From: an uncultured Bacteroidales bacterium
GTDB taxonomy: Bacteria > Bacteroidota > Bacteroidia > Bacteroidales > UBA932
DNA length: 64,000 nucleotides
NCBI GenBank assembly: GCA_900318445.1
Contig: ONKO01000004.1
Span: 62,001 to 126,000, forward strand
Reading direction: 5' to 3'
The notes beneath the pieces were generated by a model. The model saw only the letters and a list, made by a program, of their open reading frames with translations. It made no database searches and had not been told where the DNA came from. This document shows, piece by piece, positions 1 to 10,484 of the stretch; position 1 is the stretch's first letter, and each line of letters starts with the position of its first letter. A program made the position numbers and the translations under genes.

Positions 1-1256
1 TCGGTGAGGGCAACTCCATGGCCAAGTATTCTACGCTGGGTGCTCCCGTAGATGCCGATCTTACCTGGGAGACTTCCCGCCAGTACAACGTGGGTGTGGA
101 CTTCGCCGCTTTCCGCAACCGCCTCACCTTTACCGGTGAAGTGTACCAGCGCCAGACGCTGAACATGCTCACGGCCGGTCCTGACATCCCGGCTACCTTC
201 GGCGCCGCTTCTCCCCAGACCAATGCCGCAGACCTCAAGACCACCGGTTACGAGCTCTCGCTGGGCTGGAGAGACGAGTTCAAGCTCTTTGGCAAGCCTT
301 TTGGCTATGGCATCCGCGCTACCCTCAGTGACTACCGCACGTATATCACCCGCTTCAACAATCCCACCAAGCTGCTGAGCATGAGCTATTACGAAGGCAT
401 GCGCGTGGGCGATATCTGGGGCTTCGAAGTGGACGGCCTGTTCAAGACCGACGAAGAGGCGCAGCAGTATTGCAGCGAGGTTGTGGACCTCGGAAGCTAC
501 ATCAAGAACCGTATGACCGGCGGCTTCCTGGCTGGTGACCTCCGTTTCTTGGACCTCGATAACGATGGCCATTACCAGATTGACGCCAACGGCAAGTTTG
601 TCCTGGACGAGAACGGAAACAAGGTTCTCCTCCCGGAAGACCAGTGGCGCGTGAATACCCTGGGAATCGGCAGCAATACCGCCGACGATCCCGGTGACCG
701 CAAGATCCTTGGTAACTCCCTGCCCAGCCTCCAGTACGGCATTACGCTCAACTTTGACTACATGGGCTTCGACGTGTCGGCCTTCTTCCAGGGAACCGGT
801 AACCACTACTGGTACCCGGCCGGCATGAACTACATGTTCTGGGGTCCTTACAGCTACTCCTACGTTTCCTTCCTTCAGCGCGATTTCATCGACCGCGTCT
901 GGTCTGAGGAAAACCCCGACACGTACTTCCCGCGTCCCCGCGCCTATTCCGCAACCGGCGGCGAGCTTTCCTACGTGAACAGCCGCTACCTCCAGAATAT
1001 CAGCTATCTGCGCTTCAAGAACCTGACGGTGGGCTACACGGTTCCCGCCAGCCTCACGCGCAAGATCGGCCTGGAAAAGGTGCGTGTCTACTTCTCCGGA
1101 GAGAACCTCGCTTACTGGTCTCCTCTGAAGAAATACACTAAGTATCTGGATCCCGAATCGGCCTATCGCCGCAATACCGGCGAGGCTGCCGCACAGGATC
1201 ACATGAGCTATCCTTGGCAGAAGACCCTTATGTTCGGTATTGATATTACTTTCTAA
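1..1256 (+). CDS. SusC/RagA-type TonB-dependent outer-membrane transporter, C-terminal part
   Basis: The open frame enters from the left edge (in frame from base 3), so only about the last 418 residues are present and the start, signal peptide, carboxypeptidase-like domain and plug lie outside. The visible part is the C-terminal barrel of a SusC-like receptor: alternating strands, a conserved segment around NISYLRFKNLTVGYTVP, the phrase VRVYFSGENLAYWSP, and a terminal strand ending FGIDITF with the aromatic last residue needed for barrel assembly. A SusD gene follows 18 bases downstream, the usual SusC-SusD order. The family imports oligosaccharides or peptides through the outer membrane with TonB energy. 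The substrate cannot be told because no enzyme genes of the locus are visible here. Confidence 0.95.
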   Translation, partial: GEGNSMAKYSTLGAPVDADLTWETSRQYNVGVDFAAFRNRLTFTGEVYQRQTLNMLTAGPDIPATFGAASPQTNAADLKTTGYELSLGWRDEFKLFGKPFGYGIRATLSDYRTYITRFNNPTKLLSMSYYEGMRVGDIWGFEVDGLFKTDEEAQQYCSEVVDLGSYIKNRMTGGFLAGDLRFLDLDNDGHYQIDANGKFVLDENGNKVLLPEDQWRVNTLGIGSNTADDPGDRKILGNSLPSLQYGITLNFDYMGFDVSAFFQGTGNHYWYPAGMNYMFWGPYSYSYVSFLQRDFIDRVWSEENPDTYFPRPRAYSATGGELSYVNSRYLQNISYLRFKNLTVGYTVPASLTRKIGLEKVRVYFSGENLAYWSPLKKYTKYLDPESAYRRNTGEAAAQDHMSYPWQKTLMFGIDITF

Positions 1257-1274
1257 AGGATGGAGGATAAGACA

Positions 1275-3101
1275 ATGAAAAGATTATTTGTAGCTGCTTT
1301 TGCACTGGTCGTCTGCCTCACTTCCTGCAACGACTATCTGAACCGGGTGCCCAAATCTACCATGGCTCCCGAGAACTATTTCCGCAGTGAGACAGACCTT
1401 CAGCTGTTCTCCAACTCGTTCTACAACAACCTGCTTCCCAAGGCGCCCTATGAGGAAATGAGCGACCAGCTGGTGGGCAAGACCCTTACCGCGGTACAGC
1501 GTGGCGGCAACACCCGCACCGTGCCTGCCTCCGGCGGCGGCTGGAGCAACGGTTCCGGATCCTGGGGAGACCTTCGCAAGATGAATACTCTTCTGGCCTC
1601 CATGGGCCAGTGCGAAGACCAGAACGCCGTGGTTAAGTACACCGCCCTTACCCGCTTTTTCCGTGCCTACTTCTACTTTGGCATGATCCGTCGTTTCGGT
1701 GACGTGCCGTGGTACGACAAGGAACTGGAAACTACCAGTGAGGAACTCTACAAGGACCGCGACTCCCGTGAGGTGGTGATGCAGCATATGCTGGAAGACA
1801 TCGACTACGCTATCGCGAACCTTCCTTCGGCCGTGAGCACCTACCGCGTGAACCGCTGGACGGCTCTGGCCCTTAAGGCCCGCTTCTGCCTGTACGAAGG
1901 AACGTTCCGCAAGTACCACGACCCTGCCGTGCACCCGGAAATGTATGTGATGCCCCTTCCCGCCGATGCCAAAAGCGCCAGCTTCTACCTGGGAGAGGCC
2001 GTAAGTGCCGCAGAGGAGCTGATGGCCGAAGGTCCCTACCGCCTGGCTCAGGTGGACGACTACCGCAAGCTCTTTGCGAACGTGGACGCCAATAAGGATG
2101 AATTCATCCTGGCCATCAAGAATGACCAGAGCCTCCAGGTATGCCACAACGCAACTGCCTTTGCCATGATGGTGTCTCAGGCCAACCCTGGTTTCACCCG
2201 TAAGTTCGTGGCCAGCGTCCTCATGGCCGATGGCTCCCGCTTCACGGATCAGCCTGGTTGGGAAACCATGCAGTTTGCACAGGAAATGCAGAATAGAGAT
2301 CCCCGACTCACCGCCATCACGGTGGGCTCCGGCTATGTCTATCTAGGAGATGAAGCTGTCTCTGCTCCGGATCTGAACTGCACTAAGACCGGTTATCAGG
2401 TAGCCAAGTTCGTCATGGACAAGACCCTGCCTGAATGGGGCCGCGTGGACAAGTCCTACAACGACATGCCTGTCTTCCGTCTGGCCGAAGTTTATTTGAA
2501 CTACGCAGAGGCCAAGGCCGAACTGGGTACACTTACCCAGGAAGACCTGGATAAATCCATCAATCTTCTCCGCGACCGCGTGGGTATGCCCCATCTCGAT
2601 ATGACCGCTTCTAACGACAATCCGGATCCTTATCTGGAATCGGCCGAATTCGGCTACCGCAACGTGAGCGGCGCCAACAAGGGCGTTATCCTGGAAATTC
2701 GCCGCGAACGTGCCCTGGAACTGGCCATGGAGGGCTTCCGCCTTTCCGACCTTACCCGTTGGAGAGAAGGCAAGTGCCTGGAGCAGCCCATCTACGGCGT
2801 CTATTTCCCCGGCAAGGGCAAATATGACCTTACTGGCGACGGCGTGGCCGATATCAATATCTGGACGGGCGTCAACCCCAAGAGCAAGGACATGGTGGAC
2901 TTTGAACTGGGCGTGAATACCGGCATCATCCTCTCCGGTGACACTTCCGGCTACATGGATTACCATAAGAGCACGGCCCGCACGTTTGATGAGAACCGTG
3001 ACTACTACTATCCCATCCCCAGCAAGGAGCGCCAGCTGTATCACGAGGCTGGAAAGAGCCTTACGCAGAATCCCGGCTGGGTGGACGGCCTGAGCTACTA
3101 A
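1275..3101 (+). CDS. SusD/RagB family surface nutrient-binding lipoprotein
   Basis: A 608-residue lipoprotein. The start at 1275 is preferred over an in-frame ATG at 1260 because a GGAGG site lies just before it and the product then begins with a clean lipoprotein signal (MKRLFVAAFALVVCLTSC, lipid cysteine 18). The family is recognised by the N-terminal NDYLNRVPKS, the TPR-like helical core with the RAYFYFGMIRRFGDVPW segment, the FRLAEVYLNYAEAKAELG motif, and the C-terminal IRRERALELAMEGFRLSDLTRW motif. SusD proteins sit on the cell surface as the lid of their SusC partner and bind the nutrient. The gene follows SusC closely and precedes a BACON lipoprotein, the usual place for an accessory surface glycan-binding protein. 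Confidence 0.95.
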   Translation: MKRLFVAAFALVVCLTSCNDYLNRVPKSTMAPENYFRSETDLQLFSNSFYNNLLPKAPYEEMSDQLVGKTLTAVQRGGNTRTVPASGGGWSNGSGSWGDLRKMNTLLASMGQCEDQNAVVKYTALTRFFRAYFYFGMIRRFGDVPWYDKELETTSEELYKDRDSREVVMQHMLEDIDYAIANLPSAVSTYRVNRWTALALKARFCLYEGTFRKYHDPAVHPEMYVMPLPADAKSASFYLGEAVSAAEELMAEGPYRLAQVDDYRKLFANVDANKDEFILAIKNDQSLQVCHNATAFAMMVSQANPGFTRKFVASVLMADGSRFTDQPGWETMQFAQEMQNRDPRLTAITVGSGYVYLGDEAVSAPDLNCTKTGYQVAKFVMDKTLPEWGRVDKSYNDMPVFRLAEVYLNYAEAKAELGTLTQEDLDKSINLLRDRVGMPHLDMTASNDNPDPYLESAEFGYRNVSGANKGVILEIRRERALELAMEGFRLSDLTRWREGKCLEQPIYGVYFPGKGKYDLTGDGVADINIWTGVNPKSKDMVDFELGVNTGIILSGDTSGYMDYHKSTARTFDENRDYYYPIPSKERQLYHEAGKSLTQNPGWVDGLSY

Positions 3102-3120
3102 CCTATAAGGAATGTATATT

Positions 3121-6100
3121 ATGAAAATGACCCATATACTCAAATCGGCAGCCCTGGTGGCGCTGGGCCTGGCCCTTTTCTCCTGTAGCAAGAAGGAAGA
3201 GCTCAAGGAAGCCCGTGCTGTGGCTGCCAGCGACTCCTATCTGGAGTTTGCTTCGGTCAATGCCCCGGAGAAGACGCTCAGCGTCTACTCTGACGGTGCC
3301 TGGGCCGTGGATGTGGCCGACGAATGGATTTCCGTCTCGCCCACATCCGGAAAGGGCGCCATGGATATTGTGATTTCCGTGGCCGACAATGCAACAGGCG
3401 GTGTGGTGGACTTGCCCCGTGACGGTAAGATTACCATCCAGGGCGGCTCCCGTGAGCGCAATGCCGTCATTACTATCCATCAGGACGGTGATACCTACTA
3501 TGGCGTCCAGACCTACACGCTGGCCCAGATCCGTGATTTGGAAGACAAGGATGTCGCCAAAGTGGCCGAGGCCCAGGCCATCGCTCTCTCGAAGGATGGC
3601 TTCATCGCCGCCGATGAGAGCGGTTTCCTCTATGTGAAAGGAGAGGGCGTCGCCCTTGGTGACAAGATTTCCTTCAACGGAGCCAAGAATACCCTCAATG
3701 AGGGCGCTGCGTTTGTGCTGGATGAATTCACTGTCATTGAGTCGCAGGCGGCCGTCGTGTATCCCACGGCAACGGATATCACTGCCTCCCTTGGCAGCTT
3801 TGACTTTGCTGCCTCGCAGTTCGTGACGCTGTCGGCTTCCCTTATCGGCACCAATGTTTATGTGAACCAGAATGTCCAGTTCCCTCTTCTTGGACCGCTG
3901 GAAGCCTTCGAACTGGGTAAGCTGGACCTGCACAAGGTCACCTTCACCGGTTTCAATGTGGGTAAGTCCCTGCTTCTTACGGCTGTGTCCGACAATGGCG
4001 CTGACGAAGCCCTCATCCCTTATCCGCTTAAGTTCAAGGTGCGCGTAGAGGATATCAACTACACCACCGCCAGCTTTGCCGAGGATAGCCGGATAGACCC
4101 TGTGAACGGTCTGGGTTACATCGAGTATGTTCCCTTCGACCTGGCCGGAACGGACGACAACAAAAAGTACAAACTGGATGTCTCCGACAAGAGTCCCCGT
4201 GTTACCGGCCCCTGGCCCGGTGACTACTGGCTCTTCTATGGAAACGGCGCCATCAAGGCCGGATCCGAGGTGCGTATCGCCTTCGAAGCCCGTACTTCCG
4301 CTACCGGTCACAAGTTCTGGATGCTGGAGTTCCTGGACGGCACCGAGTGGCGTCCTGCCTGCGAAGTCCTTTCGTCCAGCGAATCCGGCGAGGAAGTGCA
4401 GTACACGCACGCCATGAACGCCGACGGCGCTACCAACGTGCAGGCCGATTATACGGTCAAGTACCGTAAGAACACCGAACACGCTCAGTTCCGTTTCCGC
4501 TGCATGGCCAACTGGCAGGCCAGCGGAGCCGGCGCCCTGCCTGCCCGAAACGGCGGCTCGGCCCGTCTCACCGTGACCGATGTGGCCGATGATACCTATC
4601 AGCCCACCATTGAGATCATCAAGGAAGGAAACGGCGTGGAGAAGGATCCTGTGTATGCCGAGATTGAGGTGTCCTCGCACCTTCTTACCTTCAATGGCAC
4701 CCCGGATGCTCCCAAGACGATCACGGTTACTTCTGACCATGACTTCACCCTCTCTTCCCAGGCCGACTGGCTGTCCTTCGACGTGACGGAGGGCCTGGCC
4801 GGCGAGGCTACAGACATCCAGGTAACCTGCGCCCCGAGTGAGCTCTCCGAGCTGCGTCAGGCCACCATCAAGATTGTCTCCGAGGACTCCGAGAAAGTGA
4901 TTGACGTGGTGCAGAGCGCTGCCGGCCAGCAGCTGGATCCGTTCATCAGTGTTACCGGCGGCAACCGCATCGAGGTTGTGGCCGACGGCGGAACGAAGAC
5001 CCTCAGGATTCAGAGCAATGTAGAAGTGAGCGCCGAGTCCCTCAGCAGCGAGTGGCTCAGCGTCGAAAAGGCTGGAACCAAGGCCATGGTGGAGTGGACG
5101 GAATTCGTCGTTACTTATGCTGCCAACGACCTGGAGACCGGGCGTAGCGGCCAGGTGCGCTTCTACAACGAAGAGAAGAACCTGGAAGCTGTGGTCACCT
5201 TCGTACAGGCCGGCAAGGAACCCGAGCCGCTCTATCCCGAAGGCGTTTATTTCCAGGATGACTTTGACTGGTTCAAGGATATTGCCGATGCTGCCGGCGC
5301 CGGAGACGGCGTGGGAACAAAGACTTCCGATGCTGTTGCTCCGAACGTATACACGTTTGACGAGACGGGTACCCAGGTGTTCCTCAGCCGCTTTGCCGCC
5401 AAGGGTTATGAAGACCTGAATGCGGCCGCGAAGGTAATGTATCTGCAGAAGTACTATCTCAAGTTCAGCAAGGGCAAGAACGTGGGCGGTATCCGTCTTC
5501 CCAAGATGGCGTTTGGTTCCACGCCGAAAGATGTCGTGCTGGAATTTGACTGGTGCGCTCAGATGGGCGGTTCAGGTTCCGTGGATGCCGTCTCCATGAA
5601 TGTGGAAGTCACCGGTGCCGGCCTCTGCGCCGACAGCAACGCTGCGGTGAGCAGTGAGTATCCGCATTCGCAGCAGACCGGTGAGATGTTCTGGCAGCAC
5701 GTTAAGATTGTGCTGAAGGGCGTTACGGACGACACCCGCATCGAGATCAAGCCCAAGCAGTTTGGCGCCACTTCCGGTTACTACCGCTTCTTCCTTGACA
5801 ACATCAAGGTGGCCGATCCCGCCCCTGCCGTGGACGATGTTCTCTGGTCGGAGAACTGGGTGGGCGGAGTGGCTGGAGATACGCCTTCCGTCTACCAGGG
5901 AAAAGACGGCTGCTCTACGGTCGTCTTCAATAACGGCAGCGTTACCTACTCGCAGAATTCAAACAGCACCAAGCTCTATGAAGACGGCCTTGTTTATTAT
6001 AACAACTCGGCCAATATCAGTGAGGAGGCTTATCGGAATAACCTCATGATTTCCAAGGGTAGCGGATTCTTTGATGTTGCCGGCATTCCCTGCAAGGGCG

Positions 6101-6375
6101 TGAAAACGGCCCAGCTTACTTACCGGAGCAACACCAAGGTTTCTGTTCACAAACTGGAAAGCCCTACTACGGGTGTAACCCTGAGTGAACTTGCCGGAAC
6201 CCAGACTAACAAGCTGGATGTGGATGACGCAGCGCAGAAGTATATCAATACGATTACCTGCACCATTACCCTTGCAGAAGGCGTGGATTCTCTGGATCTC
6301 AAGTTCATCAACACCAGCGCCGGTTCCAACATCCGTGTAGACGGATTTGAACTGAAGGTGACGGAACTCTGGTAG
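3121..6375 (+). CDS. Large BACON-domain surface lipoprotein downstream of SusCD
   Basis: The product has 1084 residues. The start at 3121 is chosen because AAGGA at 3107-3111 lies about nine bases upstream; ATG 3112 would overlap that site. The signal peptide ends in LALFSC (lipoprotein). Three BACON-like Ig modules can be seen by their alternating S-x-x-W-L/I-S pattern and terminal IHQDG, VVQSA or FVQAG strand: about residues 35-125, 520-605 and 610-705. Between the first and second are an OB-fold-like stretch (YTLAQIRDLEDKDVAKV onward) and a jelly-roll-like region; two more jelly-roll-like regions (FRFFLDNIKVADP-type ends) make up the C-terminus. BACON domains are associated with carbohydrate or mucin binding. 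No catalytic motif was recognised, so a surface glycan-binding role beside SusD is inferred. A strong terminator follows. Confidence 0.8.
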   Translation: MKMTHILKSAALVALGLALFSCSKKEELKEARAVAASDSYLEFASVNAPEKTLSVYSDGAWAVDVADEWISVSPTSGKGAMDIVISVADNATGGVVDLPRDGKITIQGGSRERNAVITIHQDGDTYYGVQTYTLAQIRDLEDKDVAKVAEAQAIALSKDGFIAADESGFLYVKGEGVALGDKISFNGAKNTLNEGAAFVLDEFTVIESQAAVVYPTATDITASLGSFDFAASQFVTLSASLIGTNVYVNQNVQFPLLGPLEAFELGKLDLHKVTFTGFNVGKSLLLTAVSDNGADEALIPYPLKFKVRVEDINYTTASFAEDSRIDPVNGLGYIEYVPFDLAGTDDNKKYKLDVSDKSPRVTGPWPGDYWLFYGNGAIKAGSEVRIAFEARTSATGHKFWMLEFLDGTEWRPACEVLSSSESGEEVQYTHAMNADGATNVQADYTVKYRKNTEHAQFRFRCMANWQASGAGALPARNGGSARLTVTDVADDTYQPTIEIIKEGNGVEKDPVYAEIEVSSHLLTFNGTPDAPKTITVTSDHDFTLSSQADWLSFDVTEGLAGEATDIQVTCAPSELSELRQATIKIVSEDSEKVIDVVQSAAGQQLDPFISVTGGNRIEVVADGGTKTLRIQSNVEVSAESLSSEWLSVEKAGTKAMVEWTEFVVTYAANDLETGRSGQVRFYNEEKNLEAVVTFVQAGKEPEPLYPEGVYFQDDFDWFKDIADAAGAGDGVGTKTSDAVAPNVYTFDETGTQVFLSRFAAKGYEDLNAAAKVMYLQKYYLKFSKGKNVGGIRLPKMAFGSTPKDVVLEFDWCAQMGGSGSVDAVSMNVEVTGAGLCADSNAAVSSEYPHSQQTGEMFWQHVKIVLKGVTDDTRIEIKPKQFGATSGYYRFFLDNIKVADPAPAVDDVLWSENWVGGVAGDTPSVYQGKDGCSTVVFNNGSVTYSQNSNSTKLYEDGLVYYNNSANISEEAYRNNLMISKGSGFFDVAGIPCKGVKTAQLTYRSNTKVSVHKLESPTTGVTLSELAGTQTNKLDVDDAAQKYINTITCTITLAEGVDSLDLKFINTSAGSNIRVDGFELKVTELW

Positions 6376-6394
6376 TACCGGTTTCAAGTGATAC

Positions 6395-6429
6395 GAAGAA
6401 GGCAGCTCATCCTGAGCTGCCTTCTTTTT
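6395..6429 (+). terminator. Rho-independent terminator of the SusCD-BACON operon
   Basis: A perfect 14-bp stem (6396-6409 with 6413-6426, arm AAGAAGGCAGCTCA) with a three-base loop, ending in a run of T. It lies 20 bases after the BACON gene stop codon and before the gyrA promoter, so it separates the two transcription units. Confidence 0.92.
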
Positions 6430-6474
6430 GTATTTCCTTGCCGCGTTAAGAGGTGGACGGTTGGGGAGCGAATC

Positions 6475-6505
6475 TTGCATTTTTCCCATCTTTTTCCTAT
6501 CTTTG
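6475..6505 (+). promoter_or_regulatory. gyrA promoter
   Basis: A perfect Bacteroidota -7 element TATCTTTG at 6498-6505 with a -33 TTG at 6475-6477, spacer 20 bases. It leaves a leader of about 20 bases before the gyrA ATG at 6531. Confidence 0.75.
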
Positions 6506-6530
6506 TATGTTTTAAGGAACAGTAAAAGAA

Positions 6531-9083
6531 ATGGATAAAAACGAAGAGAAAGATATGATGGAGGAAGTCGGGGCAACCGGCTACACCGAGCAGGTAGAGA
6601 TAGACCACGAAATGCGTACGGCCTACATCGACTACTCTATGTCGGTGATTGTGTCCCGTGCCCTTCCGGACGTGCGTGACGGTCTCAAGCCCGTACAGCG
6701 CCGCGTGCTGTTCGGCATGGACAACATGGGCCTCAGCTACAGCGGCCAGACCAAGAAGAGCGCCCGTATCGTGGGTGAGGTCATGGGTAAGTTCCACCCG
6801 CACGGAGACTCCAGCGTGTACGACGCCATGGTGCGTCTGGGCCAGGAGTGGAACCAGCGCTATCCCATGGTGAAGGGCCAGGGCAACTTTGGCTCGGTGG
6901 ACGGTGACTCTCCCGCTGCCATGCGTTACACGGAGGCAAAGCTCCAGAAAATGGCGGAGGACGTCCTCGGAGACATGGACAAGAACACCGTGGACATGGT
7001 GCTCAACTTCGATGACACCCTGGAAGAGCCCACCGTGCTGCCCACCAAGGCTCCGCTGCTGCTGCTCAACGGCGCTTCCGGTATTGCCGTAGGTATGGCT
7101 ACCAACATGGCTCCCCACAACCTCGGAGAGTGCTGCGACGCCATCTGCGCCTACATCGACAACCCGGAAATCACCACCGACGGGCTCATGCAGTACATCA
7201 AGGGCCCGGATTTCCCTACGGGAGGCCTGGTGATGGGCCGCTCCGGCATCAAGGAAGCCTACGAGACCGGCCGCGGCCGCATTGTGGTGCGTTCCAAGAC
7301 GGAGATCGAAGTGGACGACAAGGGCCGTGAGACCATCGTCGTCACCGAAATCCCGTACATGGTGAACAAGCGCGAAATGATTGAGAAGATTGCCCAACTC
7401 GCCGACGAAAAAAAGATAGAAGGCATCTCCTACATCAACGATGAAAGTTCCCGCGGTGAAACCCGCGTCATCATCCGCCTCAAGCAGGGCACCAACTCCG
7501 GCGTAGTCCTGAATTTGCTGTTCAAGTACAGCCCCCTGCAGAGCAGCTTCTCCTTCAATAACGTGGCCCTCGTGAAGGGACGTCCCCGCACTCTGAGCCT
7601 CAAGGAGATTATCAAGGAGTTTGTGGACTTCCGCCACGAGGTAGTGGTTCGCCGCACCCAGTTCGAACTGGACAAGGCCCAGAAGCGCGCCCACATCCTG
7701 GAAGGTCTCCTCAAGGCCATGGACCTCATCGACGAAATCGTCCACATCATCCGCTACGAGTCCAAGAGCATCGAGGAAGCCAAGACCATGCTCATGGAGC
7801 GCTATCAGTTCTCCGAGCCCCAGGCGGCCGCCATCGTTGAGATGCGTCTCCGCCAGCTCGTCGGCTTGGAACGCGAGAAGCTCCAGAACGAGTACGACGA
7901 CCTCATGAAGTTCATCGCCCGCTGCCAGGAAATCCTGGGCTCCGTGGAGGAACAGTTCAGCGTCATCAAGGCCGAGACCCAGGATCTCAAGGCCCGCTAC
8001 GGAGACCCCCGTCGCACGGAAATCACCCTCGCCGACGACGAATTCAACCCCGAGGACTTCTATGCCGATGAAGACCAGGTCATCACCATCTCCCACCTCG
8101 GTTACATCAAGCGCACCCCGCTCACCGAATTCCGCACCCAGAACCGCGGCGGCGTGGGCATGAAGGGCAGCGCCACCCGTGACGAAGACTTCATCGAGCA
8201 CATCTATATCGCCAATACCCACTCAACGCTCCTTCTCTTTACCCAGAAGGGCCGCTGCTACTGGCTCAAGGTTTACGAGATTCCGGAAGGCAACCGCAGC
8301 TCCAAGGGCCGCGCCATCCAGAACATCCTCATGATCGAGCCCGACGATTCCGTCCGCGCATACGTCAACGTCAAGACCCTCAAGGACGAGGATTTCATCA
8401 ACAACAACTACATCATGATGGTCACCCGCAAGGGCGTCGTGAAGAAGACCACCGTGGAGGCTTACTCCCGTCCCCGCACCAACGGCGTCAACGCCATCAA
8501 CATCCGCGAGGACGACGAACTGCTGGAGGCCATTCTCACCAACGGCAACTGCAACGTGATGATTGCCGCCAACGGAGGACGCTGCGTAAGGTTCGATGAA
8601 TCAGAGGCAAGGCCGCTTGGCCGTACCTCCACCGGCGTGCGTGGCATCAATCTTGATGAAGGAGACTTCGTGATCGGAGTCGTATGTCAGGATCCGAATG
8701 CCGAAGACGCGTCCAGACATCAGGTGCTGGCCGTCTCCGAAAACGGCTACGGCAAACGCTCGGAGGTGGACGACTACCGCCAGACCTCCCGCGGCGCCAA
8801 GGGCGTGAAGACCCTGAACATTACGGAAAAGACCGGTAATCTGGTAGCCATCAAGAATGTTACCGATGAGGACGACCTCATGATTATCTGCCGCTCCGGC
8901 ATGACCATCCGAATGCCTGTCAACACCATCCGTGTTGCCGGACGTGCTACTCAGGGCGTCAAGCTCATCAATATCAGGGAAAAGGATTCCATCGCGGCCA
9001 TTTCCGTCGTCGCCCACAGCGAAGAGGAAGAAAGCCAGGCCGCCGAAGGAACGCCCGCAGAAGGAACTCCTACAGAGGAATAA
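6531..9083 (+). CDS. gyrA: DNA gyrase subunit A
   Basis: The product has 850 residues, normal for GyrA. This is the breakage-reunion subunit that, with GyrB, introduces negative supercoils into DNA. The winged-helix region is intact, with catalytic tyrosine Y133 in [10 protein letters not shown]. In the quinolone-binding region [12 protein letters not shown], Ser94 and Asp98 hold the places of E. coli Ser83 and Asp87, so no classical resistance substitution is present. The C-terminal beta-pinwheel begins near residue 505, and its signature GyrA box reads QNRGGVG, a variant of QRRGGKG, which supports gyrase rather than ParC. The last 20 residues are an acidic Glu/Ala-rich tail. The gene has its own promoter and a TPR gene follows after only 18 bases. 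Confidence 0.97.
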   Translation: MDKNEEKDMMEEVGATGYTEQVEIDHEMRTAYIDYSMSVIVSRALPDVRDGLKPVQRRVLFGMDNMGLSYSGQTKKSARIVGEVMGKFHPHGDSSVYDAMVRLGQEWNQRYPMVKGQGNFGSVDGDSPAAMRYTEAKLQKMAEDVLGDMDKNTVDMVLNFDDTLEEPTVLPTKAPLLLLNGASGIAVGMATNMAPHNLGECCDAICAYIDNPEITTDGLMQYIKGPDFPTGGLVMGRSGIKEAYETGRGRIVVRSKTEIEVDDKGRETIVVTEIPYMVNKREMIEKIAQLADEKKIEGISYINDESSRGETRVIIRLKQGTNSGVVLNLLFKYSPLQSSFSFNNVALVKGRPRTLSLKEIIKEFVDFRHEVVVRRTQFELDKAQKRAHILEGLLKAMDLIDEIVHIIRYESKSIEEAKTMLMERYQFSEPQAAAIVEMRLRQLVGLEREKLQNEYDDLMKFIARCQEILGSVEEQFSVIKAETQDLKARYGDPRRTEITLADDEFNPEDFYADEDQVITISHLGYIKRTPLTEFRTQNRGGVGMKGSATRDEDFIEHIYIANTHSTLLLFTQKGRCYWLKVYEIPEGNRSSKGRAIQNILMIEPDDSVRAYVNVKTLKDEDFINNNYIMMVTRKGVVKKTTVEAYSRPRTNGVNAINIREDDELLEAILTNGNCNVMIAANGGRCVRFDESEARPLGRTSTGVRGINLDEGDFVIGVVCQDPNAEDASRHQVLAVSENGYGKRSEVDDYRQTSRGAKGVKTLNITEKTGNLVAIKNVTDEDDLMIICRSGMTIRMPVNTIRVAGRATQGVKLINIREKDSIAAISVVAHSEEEESQAAEGTPAEGTPTEE

Positions 9084-9101
9084 TAATCAAACATTTATAG
9101 T

Positions 9102-10409
9102 ATGAAAAAGTTAGTTTTCGCACTTGCACTGGCCTGCTCCCTGCAGTTTGCCTATGCTCAGAAGCCCGATGCAGCCATGCAGAAGGACGTGGATAAGGCC
9201 CTCGAGGCTTCCAAGGATGCCAAGAAGGCTACGAAAGCCGGAACCTGGACCAAACTGGCCGAGGCTTACATGAAGGCCTATGCCAATCCTACCGCCAACA
9301 TCACTCCCGGTATCGACAAGAATACCTTTGGAATGATGAACAAGGAGAAGCCCGTTTCCCAGAGCAATGTGGAAATCGGCGGACAGACCTACGAGAAGTG
9401 GGAACTCTCCCACGTCAACGTGTACTTCAACGAGGCCGGTGTGCTCTCCCTTGTGGAAGTGACCAAGCCTTCCGTGGAAGGTGATGTCCTTTGCGAGGCC
9501 GCCAAGGCCTATGCCAAGGCTTTCGAACTGGGCGCCAAGGAAAAGGACGTGGCTCCCAAGCTGAAGGAAATTGCCGATGCCTACTACAACGACGGTTTCA
9601 CCGCCTACCAGCTGGGCGACATGGCCAAGGCCAGCGACTACTTCATGGGCGCCTTCGAGGTGTCCTCCACCCAGCCTGTTACCGAAGTGAACAACGACGC
9701 TGCCTACAACGCCGCTTTCACCGCCATGCAGGTAAAGAACTACGACCGCGCCAACAAGTACTACACCCAGTGCCTCACGAATGGCTTCTACTCGGACGGT
9801 AACGTCTATGCCAACCTCTCCGAGTGCGCTCTTGCTCAGGCCGATACCACCGCTGCCAAGAACTATCTGGCCACCGGTCTTACCAGCTACCCCGACAATG
9901 CCGCCATCCTCACCAACCTCATCAACCTGTATCTGCAGACCAATGAGGATCCCGCCAAGATCGTGGAACTCCTCGATGAGGCCAAGAAGGCCATGCCCGA
10001 CAACCCTTCCCTCTATTATGTAGAAGGTAACATCTACACCGGCATCAAGGACTTCGAGAAGGCCCTGGCCGCCTACGACAAGGGACTTGCCATTAACGAC
10101 AAGTACGACATGTGCTACTACGGCAAGGCCAACGTGGCCCTTAAGAAAGGTGAAGCCATCGTGGACGAGATGAACGCCCTGGATGTGCGCGAGTGGAAGA
10201 AGTACGACGAGCTCGCCGCCCAGCTCACCGAGGTTTACATCAGCGCCCTGGAGCCTTTCGAGAAGTGCTACGAAGTGAGCGAGATTCCCGAGGTGAAGGC
10301 CGCTGCCGCCGACTACCTCAAGCGTCTCAACTTCCAGCTGCGTAACGTAGATCCCAAGTACCAGGAAGCCTACGAGAAGTGGAACGCCATCGTGGAAAAC
10401 GCCCAGTAG
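9102..10409 (+). CDS. Secreted tetratricopeptide-repeat protein
   Basis: A 435-residue protein with a cleavable signal peptide (MKKLVFALALACSLQFAYAQ, cut after AYA) and no lipobox cysteine, so it is probably periplasmic. From about residue 130 it is built of TPR-like helical hairpins, for example the units around ADAYYNDGFTAYQLGDMAKA, NAAFTAMQVKNYDRANKYY and YVEGNIYTGIKDFEKALAAY. TPR arrays bind other proteins; no partner is evident here. It follows gyrA by 18 bases and is probably read from the same transcript. Similar proteins are common in Bacteroidota but the function is not established. Confidence 0.8.
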   Translation: MKKLVFALALACSLQFAYAQKPDAAMQKDVDKALEASKDAKKATKAGTWTKLAEAYMKAYANPTANITPGIDKNTFGMMNKEKPVSQSNVEIGGQTYEKWELSHVNVYFNEAGVLSLVEVTKPSVEGDVLCEAAKAYAKAFELGAKEKDVAPKLKEIADAYYNDGFTAYQLGDMAKASDYFMGAFEVSSTQPVTEVNNDAAYNAAFTAMQVKNYDRANKYYTQCLTNGFYSDGNVYANLSECALAQADTTAAKNYLATGLTSYPDNAAILTNLINLYLQTNEDPAKIVELLDEAKKAMPDNPSLYYVEGNIYTGIKDFEKALAAYDKGLAINDKYDMCYYGKANVALKKGEAIVDEMNALDVREWKKYDELAAQLTEVYISALEPFEKCYEVSEIPEVKAAAADYLKRLNFQLRNVDPKYQEAYEKWNAIVENAQ

Positions 10410-10447
10410 CTTTTCCCCGTCAGTAAATGATTTGGTGTGCAGATCGG

Positions 10448-10479
10448 TTTGATTTGCACACCAAATTTTCGTATTTTTG
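10448..10479 (+). promoter_or_regulatory. phoH promoter, very close to the start codon
   Basis: TTTG at 10448-10451, a 20-base spacer and TATTTTTG at 10472-10479: a perfect match to the Bacteroidota consensus. Only five bases separate the -7 box from the ATG at 10485, so the mRNA probably has almost no leader. Confidence 0.85.
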
Positions 10480-10484
10480 CAGGC

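Noticed and set aside
6780-6850. Quinolone-resistance change in gyrA
   Set aside because: Ser and Asp are present at the two usual resistance positions.
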